Assembly (NCBI GenBank): GCA_946479035.1
Contig: CAMLDW010000018.1
Location: 1 to 48,343 of the forward strand
DNA from: an uncultured Chthonomonadaceae bacterium
Lineage (GTDB): Bacteria; Armatimonadota; Fimbriimonadia; Fimbriimonadales; Fimbriimonadaceae
Direction: 5' to 3'
DNA length: 48,343 nucleotides
In this document: positions 33,739 to 43,379 of the stretch, piece by piece
Layout: each line of letters opens with the position of its first letter
How positions within the stretch are numbered: the first letter of the stretch is position 1
Notes under the pieces: model-generated
What the model saw: only the letters and a program-made list of their open reading frames with translations
Database searches by the model: none
Told to the model about the DNA's origin: nothing
Translations under genes and position numbers: made by a program

Positions 33739-33742
<4 letters not shown>
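32669..33742 (+). CDS. uvrA: UvrA C-terminal half as a separate gene (second ABC module)
   Basis: The missing second module of UvrA, 357 residues. It begins [20 protein letters not shown], the region that in an ordinary UvrA follows the inter-module linker, then Walker [10 protein letters not shown] (34-42), [20 protein letters not shown], the zinc site CEACKGDG / [10 protein letters not shown], the signature [19 protein letters not shown], Walker [16 protein letters not shown] and the His loop [20 protein letters not shown]. All catalytic elements are intact, so together with 18387-20258 a full set of UvrA motifs exists. No upstream sequence in this frame encodes the N-half. The start overlaps the stop of a short upstream ORF, and the stop overlaps the start of the MoeB-like gene (GTGA). 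Confidence 0.93.
32696..33174 (+). repeat. 479-bp direct repeat, copy B
   Basis: Partner of 30225-30703; lies within the intact uvrA C-half gene and covers Walker A and the zinc-finger region. One mismatch in 479 bases. Confidence 0.95.
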
Positions 33743-34899
<1,157 letters not shown>

Positions 34900-34959
34900 A
34901 TAGCCTCCCCCTTTCCGCCGCCGAGCGGATATCCTAGCACTCATAGTACGGAGGATCCT

Positions 34960-35835
34960 ATGGAGACCATTCAATCGTTGGACCCGAAAGTAGCAGCGTT
35001 CAAGGAGCGCGTTCAAGCGGAGTGGGCGGGGGACGAGACCGCCGCCGCCTGGCAAAAGCACTACGCCACTATGCGCGAGCAGTTCGCCTCTGTGACCGGC
35101 GCGCTCGCCGACGCCGCTGGGCTTCAGCCCGGCATGCACGTCCTCGACCTCGCCTCCGGCACAGGCGATCCTTCACTTACCTTGGCGCGAAGGGTCCTGC
35201 CAGGCGGTACAGTGACGGCGACCGACCTGAGCACCGCCATGCTCGCAGCGCTGCGCACGAACGCCGACGCCGACGGCCTGGCCAACATCGAGACCCAGCC
35301 CTGCGACGCGCACGAGCTGCCGTTTGCAGATTCCCGGTTCGACCGCGTCACGTCGCGATTCGGGCTCATGTTCTTCGGCCAAGTGGACTGCGCCCTGTCG
35401 GAAGTCCGCAGGGTGCTGAAGCCGGGCGGCCGCATCGCGTTCACGGTCTGGGGCGGACCGATTCCTGGAAGCTACTTCGGCACGGCCGTGCTTCCGTTCG
35501 TCAAGCGATTGGCAGAGAAGCCCGATCCCGACGGCCCTGGCCCGATGCGCTTTGCCGAGCCTGGAAAGCTGAAGCGCGTCGTGGAGGCAGCTGGCTTTTC
35601 GGGAGTGGCCGAGGCCGTACACAACCTGCCCTCGCCTTACAAGGGCACGCCCGAAAGGCTGCTCTCGGACATGATGGAGATCGCTGCTCCGTTTCGCAAC
35701 GCGGCCGCAACTCTGTCCGAAAGCGATAGGAGCGACGCGGAACAAGAGGCCGTGGCAGGGTTGCGTGGGCTGGAAAAGAACGGGATCGTCAACGTCACCG
35801 CTCCAGTTATCGTCGTCACGGGCGTGTCGAAGTAG
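34960..35835 (+). CDS. class I SAM-dependent methyltransferase
   Basis: Methyltransferase of the UbiE/Methyltransf_11 type; the substrate is unknown. HVLDLASGTGDPSLTLARRV is the SAM-binding motif I, TVTATDLSTAMLAAL motif II, FDRVTSRFGLMFF the post-motif region and RRVLKPGGRIAFTVWGG the conserved beta5 area. 291 residues. The ATG has GGAGG 8 nt upstream. It is followed 8 bp later by a DUF1801 gene in the same direction, probably cotranscribed. Confidence 0.9.
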   Translation: METIQSLDPKVAAFKERVQAEWAGDETAAAWQKHYATMREQFASVTGALADAAGLQPGMHVLDLASGTGDPSLTLARRVLPGGTVTATDLSTAMLAALRTNADADGLANIETQPCDAHELPFADSRFDRVTSRFGLMFFGQVDCALSEVRRVLKPGGRIAFTVWGGPIPGSYFGTAVLPFVKRLAEKPDPDGPGPMRFAEPGKLKRVVEAAGFSGVAEAVHNLPSPYKGTPERLLSDMMEIAAPFRNAAATLSESDRSDAEQEAVAGLRGLEKNGIVNVTAPVIVVTGVSK

Positions 35836-35843
35836 GGCAGACC

Positions 35844-36215
35844 ATGCGGGAAGTGGCTGCTAATGTGGAGGAATACCTTGCGGGGCTTTCTCCAAGGATG
35901 AGAAAGGCGCTCGAAAGGCTCCGCAAGAAAGTCAGAGCGCTCGCGCCCGATGCCGAAGAGGTCATTAGCTACGGCATGCCGACCTTTAAACTGCACGGTC
36001 GCGCCATCGCGTACTTCGCCGCCTTCAAGGACCACTGCAGCTTCTTTCCCGGGTCCGCAATCGTCGAGGCCTATCAGAAAGAGCTGAAGGGGTTCAAGAC
36101 TTCCAAGGGAACGATCCAGTTCATGCCCGAGCACCCGATCCCCGACGCCTTGGTGGAGAAGATCGTCCGAGAGAAGATCAAGCAGAACACCGCCAGCAAG
36201 AAGAAACGGGGCTAG
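35844..36215 (+). CDS. DUF1801 (YdhG-like) protein
   Basis: Small cytoplasmic protein, 123 residues, of the DUF1801/YdhG family: [20 protein letters not shown] at the N-terminus, then [35 protein letters not shown] and [20 protein letters not shown] are the conserved blocks. Its biochemical function is not established. AGGG lies about 8 nt before the ATG. It converges on the MoaD-like gene, with a 4-bp stop overlap. Confidence 0.9.
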   Translation: MREVAANVEEYLAGLSPRMRKALERLRKKVRALAPDAEEVISYGMPTFKLHGRAIAYFAAFKDHCSFFPGSAIVEAYQKELKGFKTSKGTIQFMPEHPIPDALVEKIVREKIKQNTASKKKRG

Positions 36216-36508
36216 CCGCCAGCGATCGCGCCGACGACCAAGAACGGCTCGCTGCCGTCAGCGATGGCGGCAGGCAGCGCCGTGTCCGTCGGCACGTGCG
36301 AGATGTCCTCGCCGCAAGCGAAGTACCGCACGAACGCGCGCCGCTTCTTGGTCACGTGGTCGCGGATCGTCCCCTTCAGCATCGGATACTGCGTCTCGAT
36401 TGCGTCCAGCACGGACGACACGCTCGCAGGGCCGGGGACGTCCAAGGACACCTCCGACCCGACCCTCGCGAGGTTTCGCAAATGGTGCGGCAGCACGACG
36501 CGGATCAT
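36212..36508 (-). CDS. MoaD/ThiS-family ubiquitin-like protein ending in Gly-Gly
   Basis: Beta-grasp sulfur-carrier-like protein, 98 residues. [20 protein letters not shown] and [20 protein letters not shown] match the MoaD/ThiS layout, and the protein ends [12 protein letters not shown], carrying the diglycine tail needed for adenylation by a MoeB/ThiF-type E1. An insert ([20 protein letters not shown]) replaces the usual mid-domain loop. The ATG overlaps the stop of the upstream Asp-box protein (ATGA), so the two are translationally coupled. The frame runs further upstream, but that part is antisense to nothing useful. Whether it serves molybdopterin synthesis or another sulfur transfer is open. 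Confidence 0.85.
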   Translation of the reverse strand: MIRVVLPHHLRNLARVGSEVSLDVPGPASVSSVLDAIETQYPMLKGTIRDHVTKKRRAFVRYFACGEDISHVPTDTALPAAIADGSEPFLVVGAIAGG

Positions 36509-37671
36509 TTCAGCGTCTGCACCTCGACCGAAAGCACGCCAGGGAAGTGCTCGCCGATCGCGTTCCAGTGGTCGCCGCCGTCGGGCGAGCAATACACCTG
36601 CCCGCTCGTCGTGCCGAAGTAGATCCCGCAATCGTCCATCTCGTCGACGTCCATCGCCTCGCGCAGCACGTTCACGTAGCAGTCCTTCTGCGGCAGGCCG
36701 TTCGTCAGCGCCTCCCATTCGTTGCCGCCCGTGCGGCTGCGATAGACGCGCAGCTTGCCGTCCGGCACGAAGTGCTCCGAATCGCTCTTGATCGGCACGA
36801 CGTAGATCGTCTCCGGCTCGTGCGCGTGAACGTCGATCGGAAAACCGAAGTCCGAAGGCAGGTTGCCGCTCACTTCGGTCCACTGGTCGCCAGCGTTGTC
36901 AGTCCGCATGATGTCCCAGTGCTTCTGCATGAAGAGCGTGTCCGGCTTTGAGGGGTGGAACGCGATGCGGTGGACGCAGTGGCCGACCTCGGCCTCTTCG
37001 TTAGGCATGAAGTTCGACTTGAGTCCTTTGTTGATCGGCTTCCACGTGTCGCCGCCGTCCTCTGTCCGGAACGCACCGGCCGCAGAGATCGCGACGAACA
37101 TCCGCTTCGGGTTCTTCGGGTCCACCAGGATCGTGTGCAGGCACATCCCGCCTGCGCCGGGCTGCCAATCCTTTCCAGTCGCGTGCTTGCGCAGGCCGGG
37201 AACTTCCTTCCACGTCTTTCCGGCGTCCGTCGTCTTGAAGATCGAGGCGTCCTCGACCCCTGCGAGAGCCGTGTCCGGGTCCGTCAGCGAAGGCTCGATG
37301 TGCCACACGCGCTTGAACTCCCACGGCTTTTCCGTCCCGTCGAAGAACTTGTGCGTCCCTGCCTCGCCCTCGTACACGAACTTGTTGCTCTCCCCGCCAG
37401 GGAAGCCGAAAGAGGTCATGCGCTCCTCCTCGGTGCTGCCGGGCGTGTTCCACGTCTTTCCGCCGTCGTCGGAGCGCTGGATGACCTGCCCGAACCAGCT
37501 GCTGGTCTGCGAGACGTAGATCCGGTTCGGGTCTGCAGGAGAGCCCTTCATGTGATAGATCTCCCATCCGCCGAAGTGCGGCCCATCGATCTTCCAGCTC
37601 TTGCGCGCACCGTCCGAGGTGCAGAGGAAGCCGCCTTTCTTAGTTCCAACGAGGACTCTGACTTTGCTCAT
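36505..37671 (-). CDS. Asp-box (BNR) beta-propeller protein, sialidase/VPS10-like
   Basis: Beta-propeller of about six blades marked by Asp-box repeats: [45 protein letters not shown] and SPDGGDHWN. 388 residues, no signal peptide, so it appears cytoplasmic. The sialidase catalytic Arg triad cannot be confirmed by eye, and proteins of this kind are often not glycosidases. It is coupled by an ATGA overlap to the downstream MoaD-like gene, a pairing I recall from other bacteria, which suggests a joint function, perhaps in metal or sulfur chemistry. [20 protein letters not shown] is a typical start for this subfamily. Confidence 0.85.
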   Translation of the reverse strand: MSKVRVLVGTKKGGFLCTSDGARKSWKIDGPHFGGWEIYHMKGSPADPNRIYVSQTSSWFGQVIQRSDDGGKTWNTPGSTEEERMTSFGFPGGESNKFVYEGEAGTHKFFDGTEKPWEFKRVWHIEPSLTDPDTALAGVEDASIFKTTDAGKTWKEVPGLRKHATGKDWQPGAGGMCLHTILVDPKNPKRMFVAISAAGAFRTEDGGDTWKPINKGLKSNFMPNEEAEVGHCVHRIAFHPSKPDTLFMQKHWDIMRTDNAGDQWTEVSGNLPSDFGFPIDVHAHEPETIYVVPIKSDSEHFVPDGKLRVYRSRTGGNEWEALTNGLPQKDCYVNVLREAMDVDEMDDCGIYFGTTSGQVYCSPDGGDHWNAIGEHFPGVLSVEVQTLK

Positions 37672-37714
37672 ATTCCGTGCCCGTCCAAGGTCTCAAGCCT
37701 ACCAGGCCCGCCCG

Positions 37715-39601
37715 TCACCCCTCGATCCCAAGGGACTTCTTGGCCCTCGCTTTCAGCGCGTCAGTGGGGAACTGCTCCCACGATGCGCCCAGCAGGTCGG
37801 TCGCGGCCCCGTTGGGGTATGCGACCAGCACGTCGACGGCTGACGAGACATCCGCCGCGCTCCCCGAAGAGAGCAGCGACCGCAGCCCAGCCAGGCCGCC
37901 CGCCTCAGCCAGTGCGCCGCGCAGAGACTGAGGCACCCCCGCTAGGAACTTGACCGCGGACTTCCGCACGGCCGGGTTCTCCTGAGAGAGCATCGCCGTC
38001 ACCATCGCCGCAATGTGGCCCGGCGCGTACTGCGTGTCGGCGGACATGAGCCCAGAAAGGTCCTTGCCGTTCGCGTCGACGTACTTCGCCAGCTCGTTCG
38101 GCTTGTTCTCCGCGAGCGCATTCACGAGCCAGGTCGTGGCCCTCTCGTCCAGCGGCACACCGTTTAGCAGCTTCGGCTCGACGCAACGCAGGCGGTCGGG
38201 CGTCGTAAGGTCCACGCCACCTTTCGTCGCCACCTCCCAGAGCAGCGTCGCGAATCGGCCTTCGGACACGCCCGGCAGCATCCGCTTGTTCACCTCGTCG
38301 ATCGTCGCCTTGTCGGAGTAGATCCACGTCCTAGCCTGGTCGTGCGGCCCGCGTATGCGCTCGCGGTTCGCGATCGCGCCGAGGCGAACGAGCACGTCGT
38401 CCTGCGGAGCGCGCAAAACGTACTTCGCGCCCGGCCGGGGTTCGTGCTTCGCCATTTCTAGGCACGCCCAACGCACGGGGAACTCCTTCGTGGTCGGGTC
38501 CTGAATCGTGGGCCGCAGGCTGACTTGGAGGTACCCGATCCGTCCGGCGAGCACCCAGCCCCGGGTCCGGACAGTCGAGGACATGTCCTGTGCGCTAGCA
38601 TCGACCGCGTCAAAGAACGTTCCGACAGGGATAGTGACGTTCACGTCCTGCCCGGTCGCGTTCTCAACCTTGACCACGCACGAGTTCATGTCGTTCGGCA
38701 GCACTGTGAACTTGGAATCGCCCGGATCCACGTGCTCGCCCGCCTTGTTCTCCATGATCACGCCCTTGGGGCCCGTGGAGATCGATTCCTCTTCCTCCGT
38801 CTCGTCCTGAGTTTCATCGTCGTCGCGGTTGAAGTACTCGTGAATGCTCTCGATGAACGCCTTGAAGTCGAACTTGGGAGCGTCGGCGCCCTTGCACTCG
38901 CACCACGTCCAGTCGCGCTTATCCATCGGCTCGTCCTGCACTTCGTCTAAGGAGGCCACCGCTTGTTCGTGCGTCCCAACCACCTCTTTGATCGGCGTTC
39001 GGACGCCGCGGCTCATGCTGTACCCCACTTTGGTCATAGTGCCTCGTACGTGGAAGACATAGAGCTTCGTCCCGACCCACCAACTCCGCCCGGAGCACGG
39101 CCCCGCGTGCGGCATGTCGAACGTCTTCTTCTTCTTCGCCCGGTTGCGGAACTCGGCGAGCGCCTGGCTAACTTCGTGCGACCAGTCGTCCGGAGACGTC
39201 GTGCCGCCGCCCTGGCGTGCTAGCCCGTTCGCCGCGGCCGTCGCCGCATTCATCGCCGCGCGGTCAGGCGTGTAGGTCCCCTTGATCGTCAGGCGATGGG
39301 TCTCCGTGCAACGGACGTCGCAGGAAAAGTCGCAGGCCTCGTGGTTCTTGTGGACCTTGCCGTTGCACTTGTTGCTGCAGGTCAGGAACGGGCCGCCCTT
39401 CAGCCCCGTGTCTTCCACCCAAGTCTGCACGGAGTACTGCAGCGTATAGAACTCCGTCGCGGCTACCGTGTTCCCCTCGCGGATCTGGTTCTGGTACTGC
39501 CGCGACGTGATGCTCCCTTCGTCGTGCCACTCCTGGCTCCTGGCCATGCCCGGCAGGCAGGCGGTCAGCACTAGCAACGTTCGGCAGAGGCGGCTTCTCA
39601 T
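37715..39601 (-). CDS. large secreted protein of unknown function with Cys-rich N-terminal part
   Basis: About 628 residues. MRSRLCRTLLVLTACLPGMARSQ is a signal peptide. Residues about 70-100 contain six Cys in 30 residues (CSNKCNGKVHKNHEACDFSC onward), followed by an acidic stretch (DDDETQDETEEEES), a beta-rich middle and a helical C-terminal third with HEAT/armadillo-like character (NPAVRKSAVKFLAGVPQSL, VSSAVDVLVAYPNGAATDLL). I do not recognise a family. The frame is open to 39637, with further ATGs at 39637 and 39610; I took 39601 from the signal peptide. Possibly a scaffold or substrate-binding exoprotein. Confidence 0.7.
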   Translation of the reverse strand: MRSRLCRTLLVLTACLPGMARSQEWHDEGSITSRQYQNQIREGNTVAATEFYTLQYSVQTWVEDTGLKGGPFLTCSNKCNGKVHKNHEACDFSCDVRCTETHRLTIKGTYTPDRAAMNAATAAANGLARQGGGTTSPDDWSHEVSQALAEFRNRAKKKKTFDMPHAGPCSGRSWWVGTKLYVFHVRGTMTKVGYSMSRGVRTPIKEVVGTHEQAVASLDEVQDEPMDKRDWTWCECKGADAPKFDFKAFIESIHEYFNRDDDETQDETEEEESISTGPKGVIMENKAGEHVDPGDSKFTVLPNDMNSCVVKVENATGQDVNVTIPVGTFFDAVDASAQDMSSTVRTRGWVLAGRIGYLQVSLRPTIQDPTTKEFPVRWACLEMAKHEPRPGAKYVLRAPQDDVLVRLGAIANRERIRGPHDQARTWIYSDKATIDEVNKRMLPGVSEGRFATLLWEVATKGGVDLTTPDRLRCVEPKLLNGVPLDERATTWLVNALAENKPNELAKYVDANGKDLSGLMSADTQYAPGHIAAMVTAMLSQENPAVRKSAVKFLAGVPQSLRGALAEAGGLAGLRSLLSSGSAADVSSAVDVLVAYPNGAATDLLGASWEQFPTDALKARAKKSLGIEG

Positions 39602-39676
39602 GACCGCCATTTTGCTTGCAATCTTCGAATATGGCAAGCCCCTGGGCCGCCGGTTTCAACGGAACGAATACAAAGT

Positions 39677-39700
39677 CGCCGCGCCGGATCCGGCGCGGCG
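39677..39700 (-). terminator. terminator after the PEP-CTERM gene (24-bp perfect palindrome)
   Basis: CGCCGCGCCGGA / TCCGGCGCGGCG, a perfect 24-bp palindrome 23 nt after the stop codon of the PEP-CTERM gene. On the minus strand it is followed by ACTTTGTATT, a loose T-rich tract. Confidence 0.75.
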
Positions 39701-39723
39701 GCTACAGTTTGAGGCTTGCCTGC

Positions 39724-40512
39724 TTAGGCGATCTTGCGTCGGCGCCTTAGCAGCGCTGCCGCACCAAGACCGAGCGCGATCATAGAAGCCGGCTCAGGCA
39801 CGGACGTGATCTTGTCCGTGCTCACGAGGAACGAGCCGCCTGCCGCGACGTTCCTGTTCCACTGGAACCCGTACGCGATGTCGCCGTTGACCACCTGACC
39901 GATGCCGCTACCGGCCGGAGTGTTCAGGTTATAGCCGGCCGTTCCGGTAATCCCGTTTCGCGTGTTCGGCCAAATTGCGATCTCGGTGAAGTCCGGGATC
40001 GGCGTTCCGCCTTCGACCGCGTTGAGCGCGGTGACGCTGCCGTCGCTGACCTTGATCGTCGAGCTGTTCAACCGCTCGCCCTTGTCGTTGCCGGCAGTGC
40101 CGTTCATGTCGTAGTCGTTGTACTGGAACAACCGGACCGCGGCTGCGCTGCCCAGGTTTTCGACCAGCGCCGACTCGGCAAGGTCGGCTGTGCCAGAGGC
40201 GCCGGTCAAGAAATAGTTCACTGTGATCCGCAGGAACGTGCTCTGGTACTTCACTTCAGCGCCGCGCGTGCCGAAGAGCGTCACCGAAGGCGCGCCAAGC
40301 GTACTGATCAGCGATGCCGAGCCCGTGTCACCAAGGCGGTAGTAGTAGCTGTGTTGAAAAACGTTGTCTGTCCCGCCGACCAGCCAGTTGTTGATCGTGG
40401 CGTTCGTCTCATCGATGTTTACGATGCTCCCGTTGTGAGATAGCGTGATGGCAGCCTGGCTGCTCGCAACGCAAAAGATTGCTGTAATAGCGAAATAAAA
40501 GCGTCTCCTCAT
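39724..40512 (-). CDS. PEP-CTERM sorting-signal exoprotein
   Basis: Exported protein, about 262 residues. It has an N-terminal signal (MRRRFYFAITAIFCVASSQA) and a C-terminal PEP-CTERM tag: VPEPASMIALGLGAAALLRR, the Pro-Glu-Pro motif, a hydrophobic helix and a basic tail. Such proteins are thought to be processed by exosortase and released into the extracellular matrix. The body is a beta-rich domain of unknown function (TINNWLVGGTDNVFQHSYYY, VRLFQYNDYDMNGTAGNDKG). GAGGATCGAC precedes the ATG at 40512; the earlier ATG at 40551 would spoil the signal peptide. No exosortase is in this window. Confidence 0.9.
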   Translation of the reverse strand: MRRRFYFAITAIFCVASSQAAITLSHNGSIVNIDETNATINNWLVGGTDNVFQHSYYYRLGDTGSASLISTLGAPSVTLFGTRGAEVKYQSTFLRITVNYFLTGASGTADLAESALVENLGSAAAVRLFQYNDYDMNGTAGNDKGERLNSSTIKVSDGSVTALNAVEGGTPIPDFTEIAIWPNTRNGITGTAGYNLNTPAGSGIGQVVNGDIAYGFQWNRNVAAGGSFLVSTDKITSVPEPASMIALGLGAAALLRRRRKIA

Positions 40513-40638
40513 GTCGATCCTCAGCCTCAAACGTATCCTTGATAATGCCACACTTACGTACAGGTTCCAGCACCTTACCGGCCAATCCGTACCTAGCTGG
40601 CTAGCAATTCTACTAGATATGGCTTCTGCGACCCATTC

Positions 40639-42291
40639 CTAGCTCCGCTCAGGCACGACCACCCCGATGACCACCGGCCGTTGCTGGCACGCCCTTTGGA
40701 CCGTCTTCTTCACCGCCGCCTCGATTGTATCCTTCACTACAGTCGCGTCGCAGCGCGCCGTCTGGGAAAGGCCGTCCAGCGCCTCGCACACCGCCTCCAT
40801 CCCCGCGTCCACGACCTCGGTCGGGCCGCTAAACCCACGGGTCACCACTTCCGGCCGTGTCTTGACCTCCCCTCGCTTCAGGTCAATGCCGACTGAGACA
40901 ACGATCACCCCGTCGTGCCCCAGCGCCGTGCGCTGCGCCAGCACTGGCTCCGTCACAGCGACGTTTCCGTGCTGGTCGATCAGCTGCTCGCCCCAGTCCT
41001 CGTCCGGGCCGTACTCGGCCTTCTTGTCGTCGATCAGCAGCGTCTGCCCGTTCTGGATCGTGAAAACCCGGTGGTCCGGCCATCCCATCTCCTTGAGCAT
41101 CTCGCGGTAGATGTGCTGGTGCCGAGGCTCGCCGTGAACGGGGATCACGTAGAACGGGTCCGTCAGGCTCAGCATCATCTTGATCTCTTCTTGGTAGGCG
41201 TGGCCGCTCACGTGGATCGGCACCTCGCTGTCGTAGATCACGTTCGCGCCGAGCAAGAACAGCCGGTTGACCGTCCGCCAGATCGCCCCCTCGTTGCCGG
41301 GGATCGGCCGCGCCGAGTACATCACCGTGTCCCCAGGCTTGATCTGCATCCGTCCGTACTCCTCGCGCGACATCTGGCTCAGCGCCGCCATCGGCTCGCC
41401 CTGGCTGCCGGTCGTCAAGATCACCAGATCCTTGTCGGCGTGCTTCTGGATGTCGTCGAGGCGGATCAGCGTTCCTTCCGGAACGTTGACGTACCCTGTG
41501 CGGGAGGCGAGCTGCAGCGTCGTGTCCATCCGACGGCCGGCGACCGCGACCTTTCGCTTCGTCTCCTTTGCGACGTCCAGGGCCTGCTGCATCCGGTGTA
41601 CGTTGCTGCTGAACATGGTGATCAGCACGCGCCCCGGCGCTTCGCGGAACGCCTTGCGCAGACCGACGCTCACCGAGCTCTCGCTCGGACCCCAGCCAGG
41701 ACGGTCCACGTTCGTCGAGTCGCTGATCATCGCCAGCACACCCTCCTTGCCCAGTTCCGTCAGCCGTGCGATGTCGCTCGTCAGCCCGTCCACAGGCGTG
41801 AAGTCGAACTTGAAGTCTGCTGTGAAGAACACCGTGCCGTGGTCCGTCTTGATCGCCAGCGCGCACGTCTCCGGGATCGAGTGCGTCACGCGCACGTACT
41901 CGACGCTGAACGGCCCCGCGTCCACGCTGTCCCCCGGCTCGACGATCTGGATCTCAGGCTTGTAGTCGCGCAGCCGTTCGTCCATCTTGCTCTTGATCAT
42001 CTCCGCGGTAAAGCGCGTCGCCACCACGGGCACGTCGAGCTTGGGCAAGAGGAAGCTCAGCGCGCCGATGTGGTCCTCGTGCGCGTGAGTGATAAAGATC
42101 GCGCGCACGAGATCCTTGTTCTCCAGCAGATAGGAGAAGTCCGGGATGACGATGTCCACGCCGAAGTGCTCCTCGTGAGGGAAGCTGATTCCGCAGTCGA
42201 CGACGATAATCTCGTCGCCCTGGCGGACGACGGTGCAGTTCTTGCCGATCTCGCCGGCGCCCCCTAAAGGGATAATCTGGAGCAGGGACAT
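40639..42291 (-). CDS. rnj: ribonuclease J
   Basis: Metallo-beta-lactamase/beta-CASP nuclease with 5'-exo and endonuclease activity, a central RNA decay enzyme in lineages lacking RNase E. The zinc motif HAHEDHIG (about residues 69-76) is present, with LGGAGEIGKNCTVVRQGDEI at the N-terminus, DSTNVDRPGWGPSESSV, VLITMFSSNVHRMQQ, TTGSQGEPMAALSQM, IHVSGHAYQEEIKMM and IPVHGEPRHQHIYREM. The frame opens at 42360, but the ATG at 42291 (MSLLQIIPLGG) is the normal start; 550 residues is typical. It is divergent from the broken small membrane-protein gene. Confidence 0.95.
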   Translation of the reverse strand: MSLLQIIPLGGAGEIGKNCTVVRQGDEIIVVDCGISFPHEEHFGVDIVIPDFSYLLENKDLVRAIFITHAHEDHIGALSFLLPKLDVPVVATRFTAEMIKSKMDERLRDYKPEIQIVEPGDSVDAGPFSVEYVRVTHSIPETCALAIKTDHGTVFFTADFKFDFTPVDGLTSDIARLTELGKEGVLAMISDSTNVDRPGWGPSESSVSVGLRKAFREAPGRVLITMFSSNVHRMQQALDVAKETKRKVAVAGRRMDTTLQLASRTGYVNVPEGTLIRLDDIQKHADKDLVILTTGSQGEPMAALSQMSREEYGRMQIKPGDTVMYSARPIPGNEGAIWRTVNRLFLLGANVIYDSEVPIHVSGHAYQEEIKMMLSLTDPFYVIPVHGEPRHQHIYREMLKEMGWPDHRVFTIQNGQTLLIDDKKAEYGPDEDWGEQLIDQHGNVAVTEPVLAQRTALGHDGVIVVSVGIDLKRGEVKTRPEVVTRGFSGPTEVVDAGMEAVCEALDGLSQTARCDATVVKDTIEAAVKKTVQRACQQRPVVIGVVVPERS

Positions 42292-42359
42292 GAGAGGCCT
42301 AAAGGGTACCTTTCTGCCAGCGTCGAGACCGTGACCCGGTTGACGGGCGGGGCACCGCA

Positions 42360-42632
42360 ATGAGTTGGCCTGAGAACACCACGAACCTGTCGGTTGCAGG
42401 AGTGCTGAAGTAGCTCTTCATCATCGCCTCGCTGCCTTGCTTTTTCAAGGCGTTCCAAGGGATCGTGCTGCAAAAGACGGCGAGTGGTTACGGACAGATG
42501 GGCGCGTCCAGCACGGAACTCTTCACGGGAACGGAAGCCGTCAAGTATGGGCTGGAGAACCTGGGGCTCGCCGCGCTTTCCCTCGGGATCGCGTGGGCGC
42601 TCTGGTTCTTCTGGCAGCAGAACGAGGACTGA
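42360..42632 (+). pseudogene. small two-helix membrane protein gene interrupted by an in-frame TAG
   Basis: ATG at 42360 with GGCGGGG about 8 nt upstream opens MSWPENTTNLSVAGVLK, then TAG (42411-42413), after which the same frame continues for 72 more codons to TGA at 42630. The continuation looks like real protein: a hydrophobic helix LFIIASLPCFFKAFQGIVLQ, a polar loop GYGQMGASSTELF, and a second helix LGLAALSLGIAWALWFFW. Apart from the amber codon the gene would encode a 90-residue membrane protein. Either it is a recent pseudogene, a remnant of a larger transporter, or the base is a sequence error. No start codon suitably placed after the TAG rescues the first helix. Confidence 0.6.
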
Positions 42633-42636
42633 GCGA

Positions 42637-43308
42637 CTAACCCGTCTCTCGTGCGGCCCACAGGAAACCGCGCCGCATCAGCTCCGTCGCCTCCGGCACG
42701 TCGAACACCGCGCGGTTATGGCCCAGAGCGTTGTAGAACACGCGCCCTCTTCCGAACGTCTTCGTCCAAACCTGCGGCATGTCGCAAGGGTTGCCGCTGT
42801 GAGGGCCAGGGAACTCCTCGTGCGGGAACCGCGTCGTCGCAAGCACGAGCGCGCCCGGGTCCACGTGCATGTAGTACTGCTCGCTCCGCACCCAAAAGTC
42901 CGGTAGCCCGTCGATCACAGGGTGCGCGCCGCGCAGCTCGACCTTGTAGTGCACGCCGTCGTTGCCCGGGTGAGCGACCCACTGCCCGCCCGTCATGAAC
43001 TGCCACTCCGTGCTGCCCCGGAAAGCGTCGCACATCCCGCCGTGGCAGCCCGCGAGCCCGACGCCGTGCAGAGAGACCGCGTCGCAAACAGCCTTGCACT
43101 GCCCGCTCGTGATCTCCCCCATGGTCCAGACCGGAACGATCAAAGACAGGCTGGTCGGGTCGGAGGAGACAAACGACTCGAGCGTGTCCGAGACGCGGAC
43201 GTCGAATCCCTCGTGCTCAAGCACCGACGCGAAATGCGCCGCCACCTGCTCCGGCTCGTGCCCGTCCCATCCGCCCCATACGATCAGCGCGCTTCGTCCT
43301 TCAGCCAC
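42637..43308 (-). CDS. ThuA-like (trehalose utilisation) domain protein
   Basis: Protein of the ThuA family, a class I glutamine amidotransferase-like fold linked to sugar metabolism; the reaction is not settled. SALIVWGGWDGHEPEQVAAH, VGLAGCHGGMCDAFRGSTEW, HPVIDGLPDFWVRSEQYYMH and GRGRVFYNALGHNRAVFDVP are the family blocks. About 223 residues, no signal peptide. I chose the GTG at 43308 (V A E G R S A L I) because TACTCT ends 8 nt upstream; a TTG at 43317 lies within that box. Confidence 0.9.
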   Translation of the reverse strand: MAEGRSALIVWGGWDGHEPEQVAAHFASVLEHEGFDVRVSDTLESFVSSDPTSLSLIVPVWTMGEITSGQCKAVCDAVSLHGVGLAGCHGGMCDAFRGSTEWQFMTGGQWVAHPGNDGVHYKVELRGAHPVIDGLPDFWVRSEQYYMHVDPGALVLATTRFPHEEFPGPHSGNPCDMPQVWTKTFGRGRVFYNALGHNRAVFDVPEATELMRRGFLWAARETG

Positions 43309-43316
43309 GGCGCGCA

Positions 43317-43322
43317 AGAGTA
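43317..43322 (-). promoter_or_regulatory. -10-like box TACTCT for the thuA-like gene
   Basis: TACTCT on the minus strand ends 8 nt before the GTG at 43308; no Shine-Dalgarno lies between. Confidence 0.4.
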
Positions 43323-43336
43323 CCAGGCGCGAACAA

Positions 43337-43363
43337 GGGCGGCGCGAACCCGTCGCGCCGCCC
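43337..43363 (-). terminator. terminator after the DUF1326 gene
   Basis: Perfect 11-bp stem GGGCGGCGCGA / TCGCGCCGCCC with a 5-nt loop, 17 nt after the stop codon at 43380; on the minus strand it is followed by TTGTT. Confidence 0.8.
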
Positions 43364-43379
43364 TATTAAAACAGCGCCC

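Noticed and set aside
40915..42267. 450-codon plus-strand open frame
   Set aside because: Antisense to RNase J; no recognisable domain.
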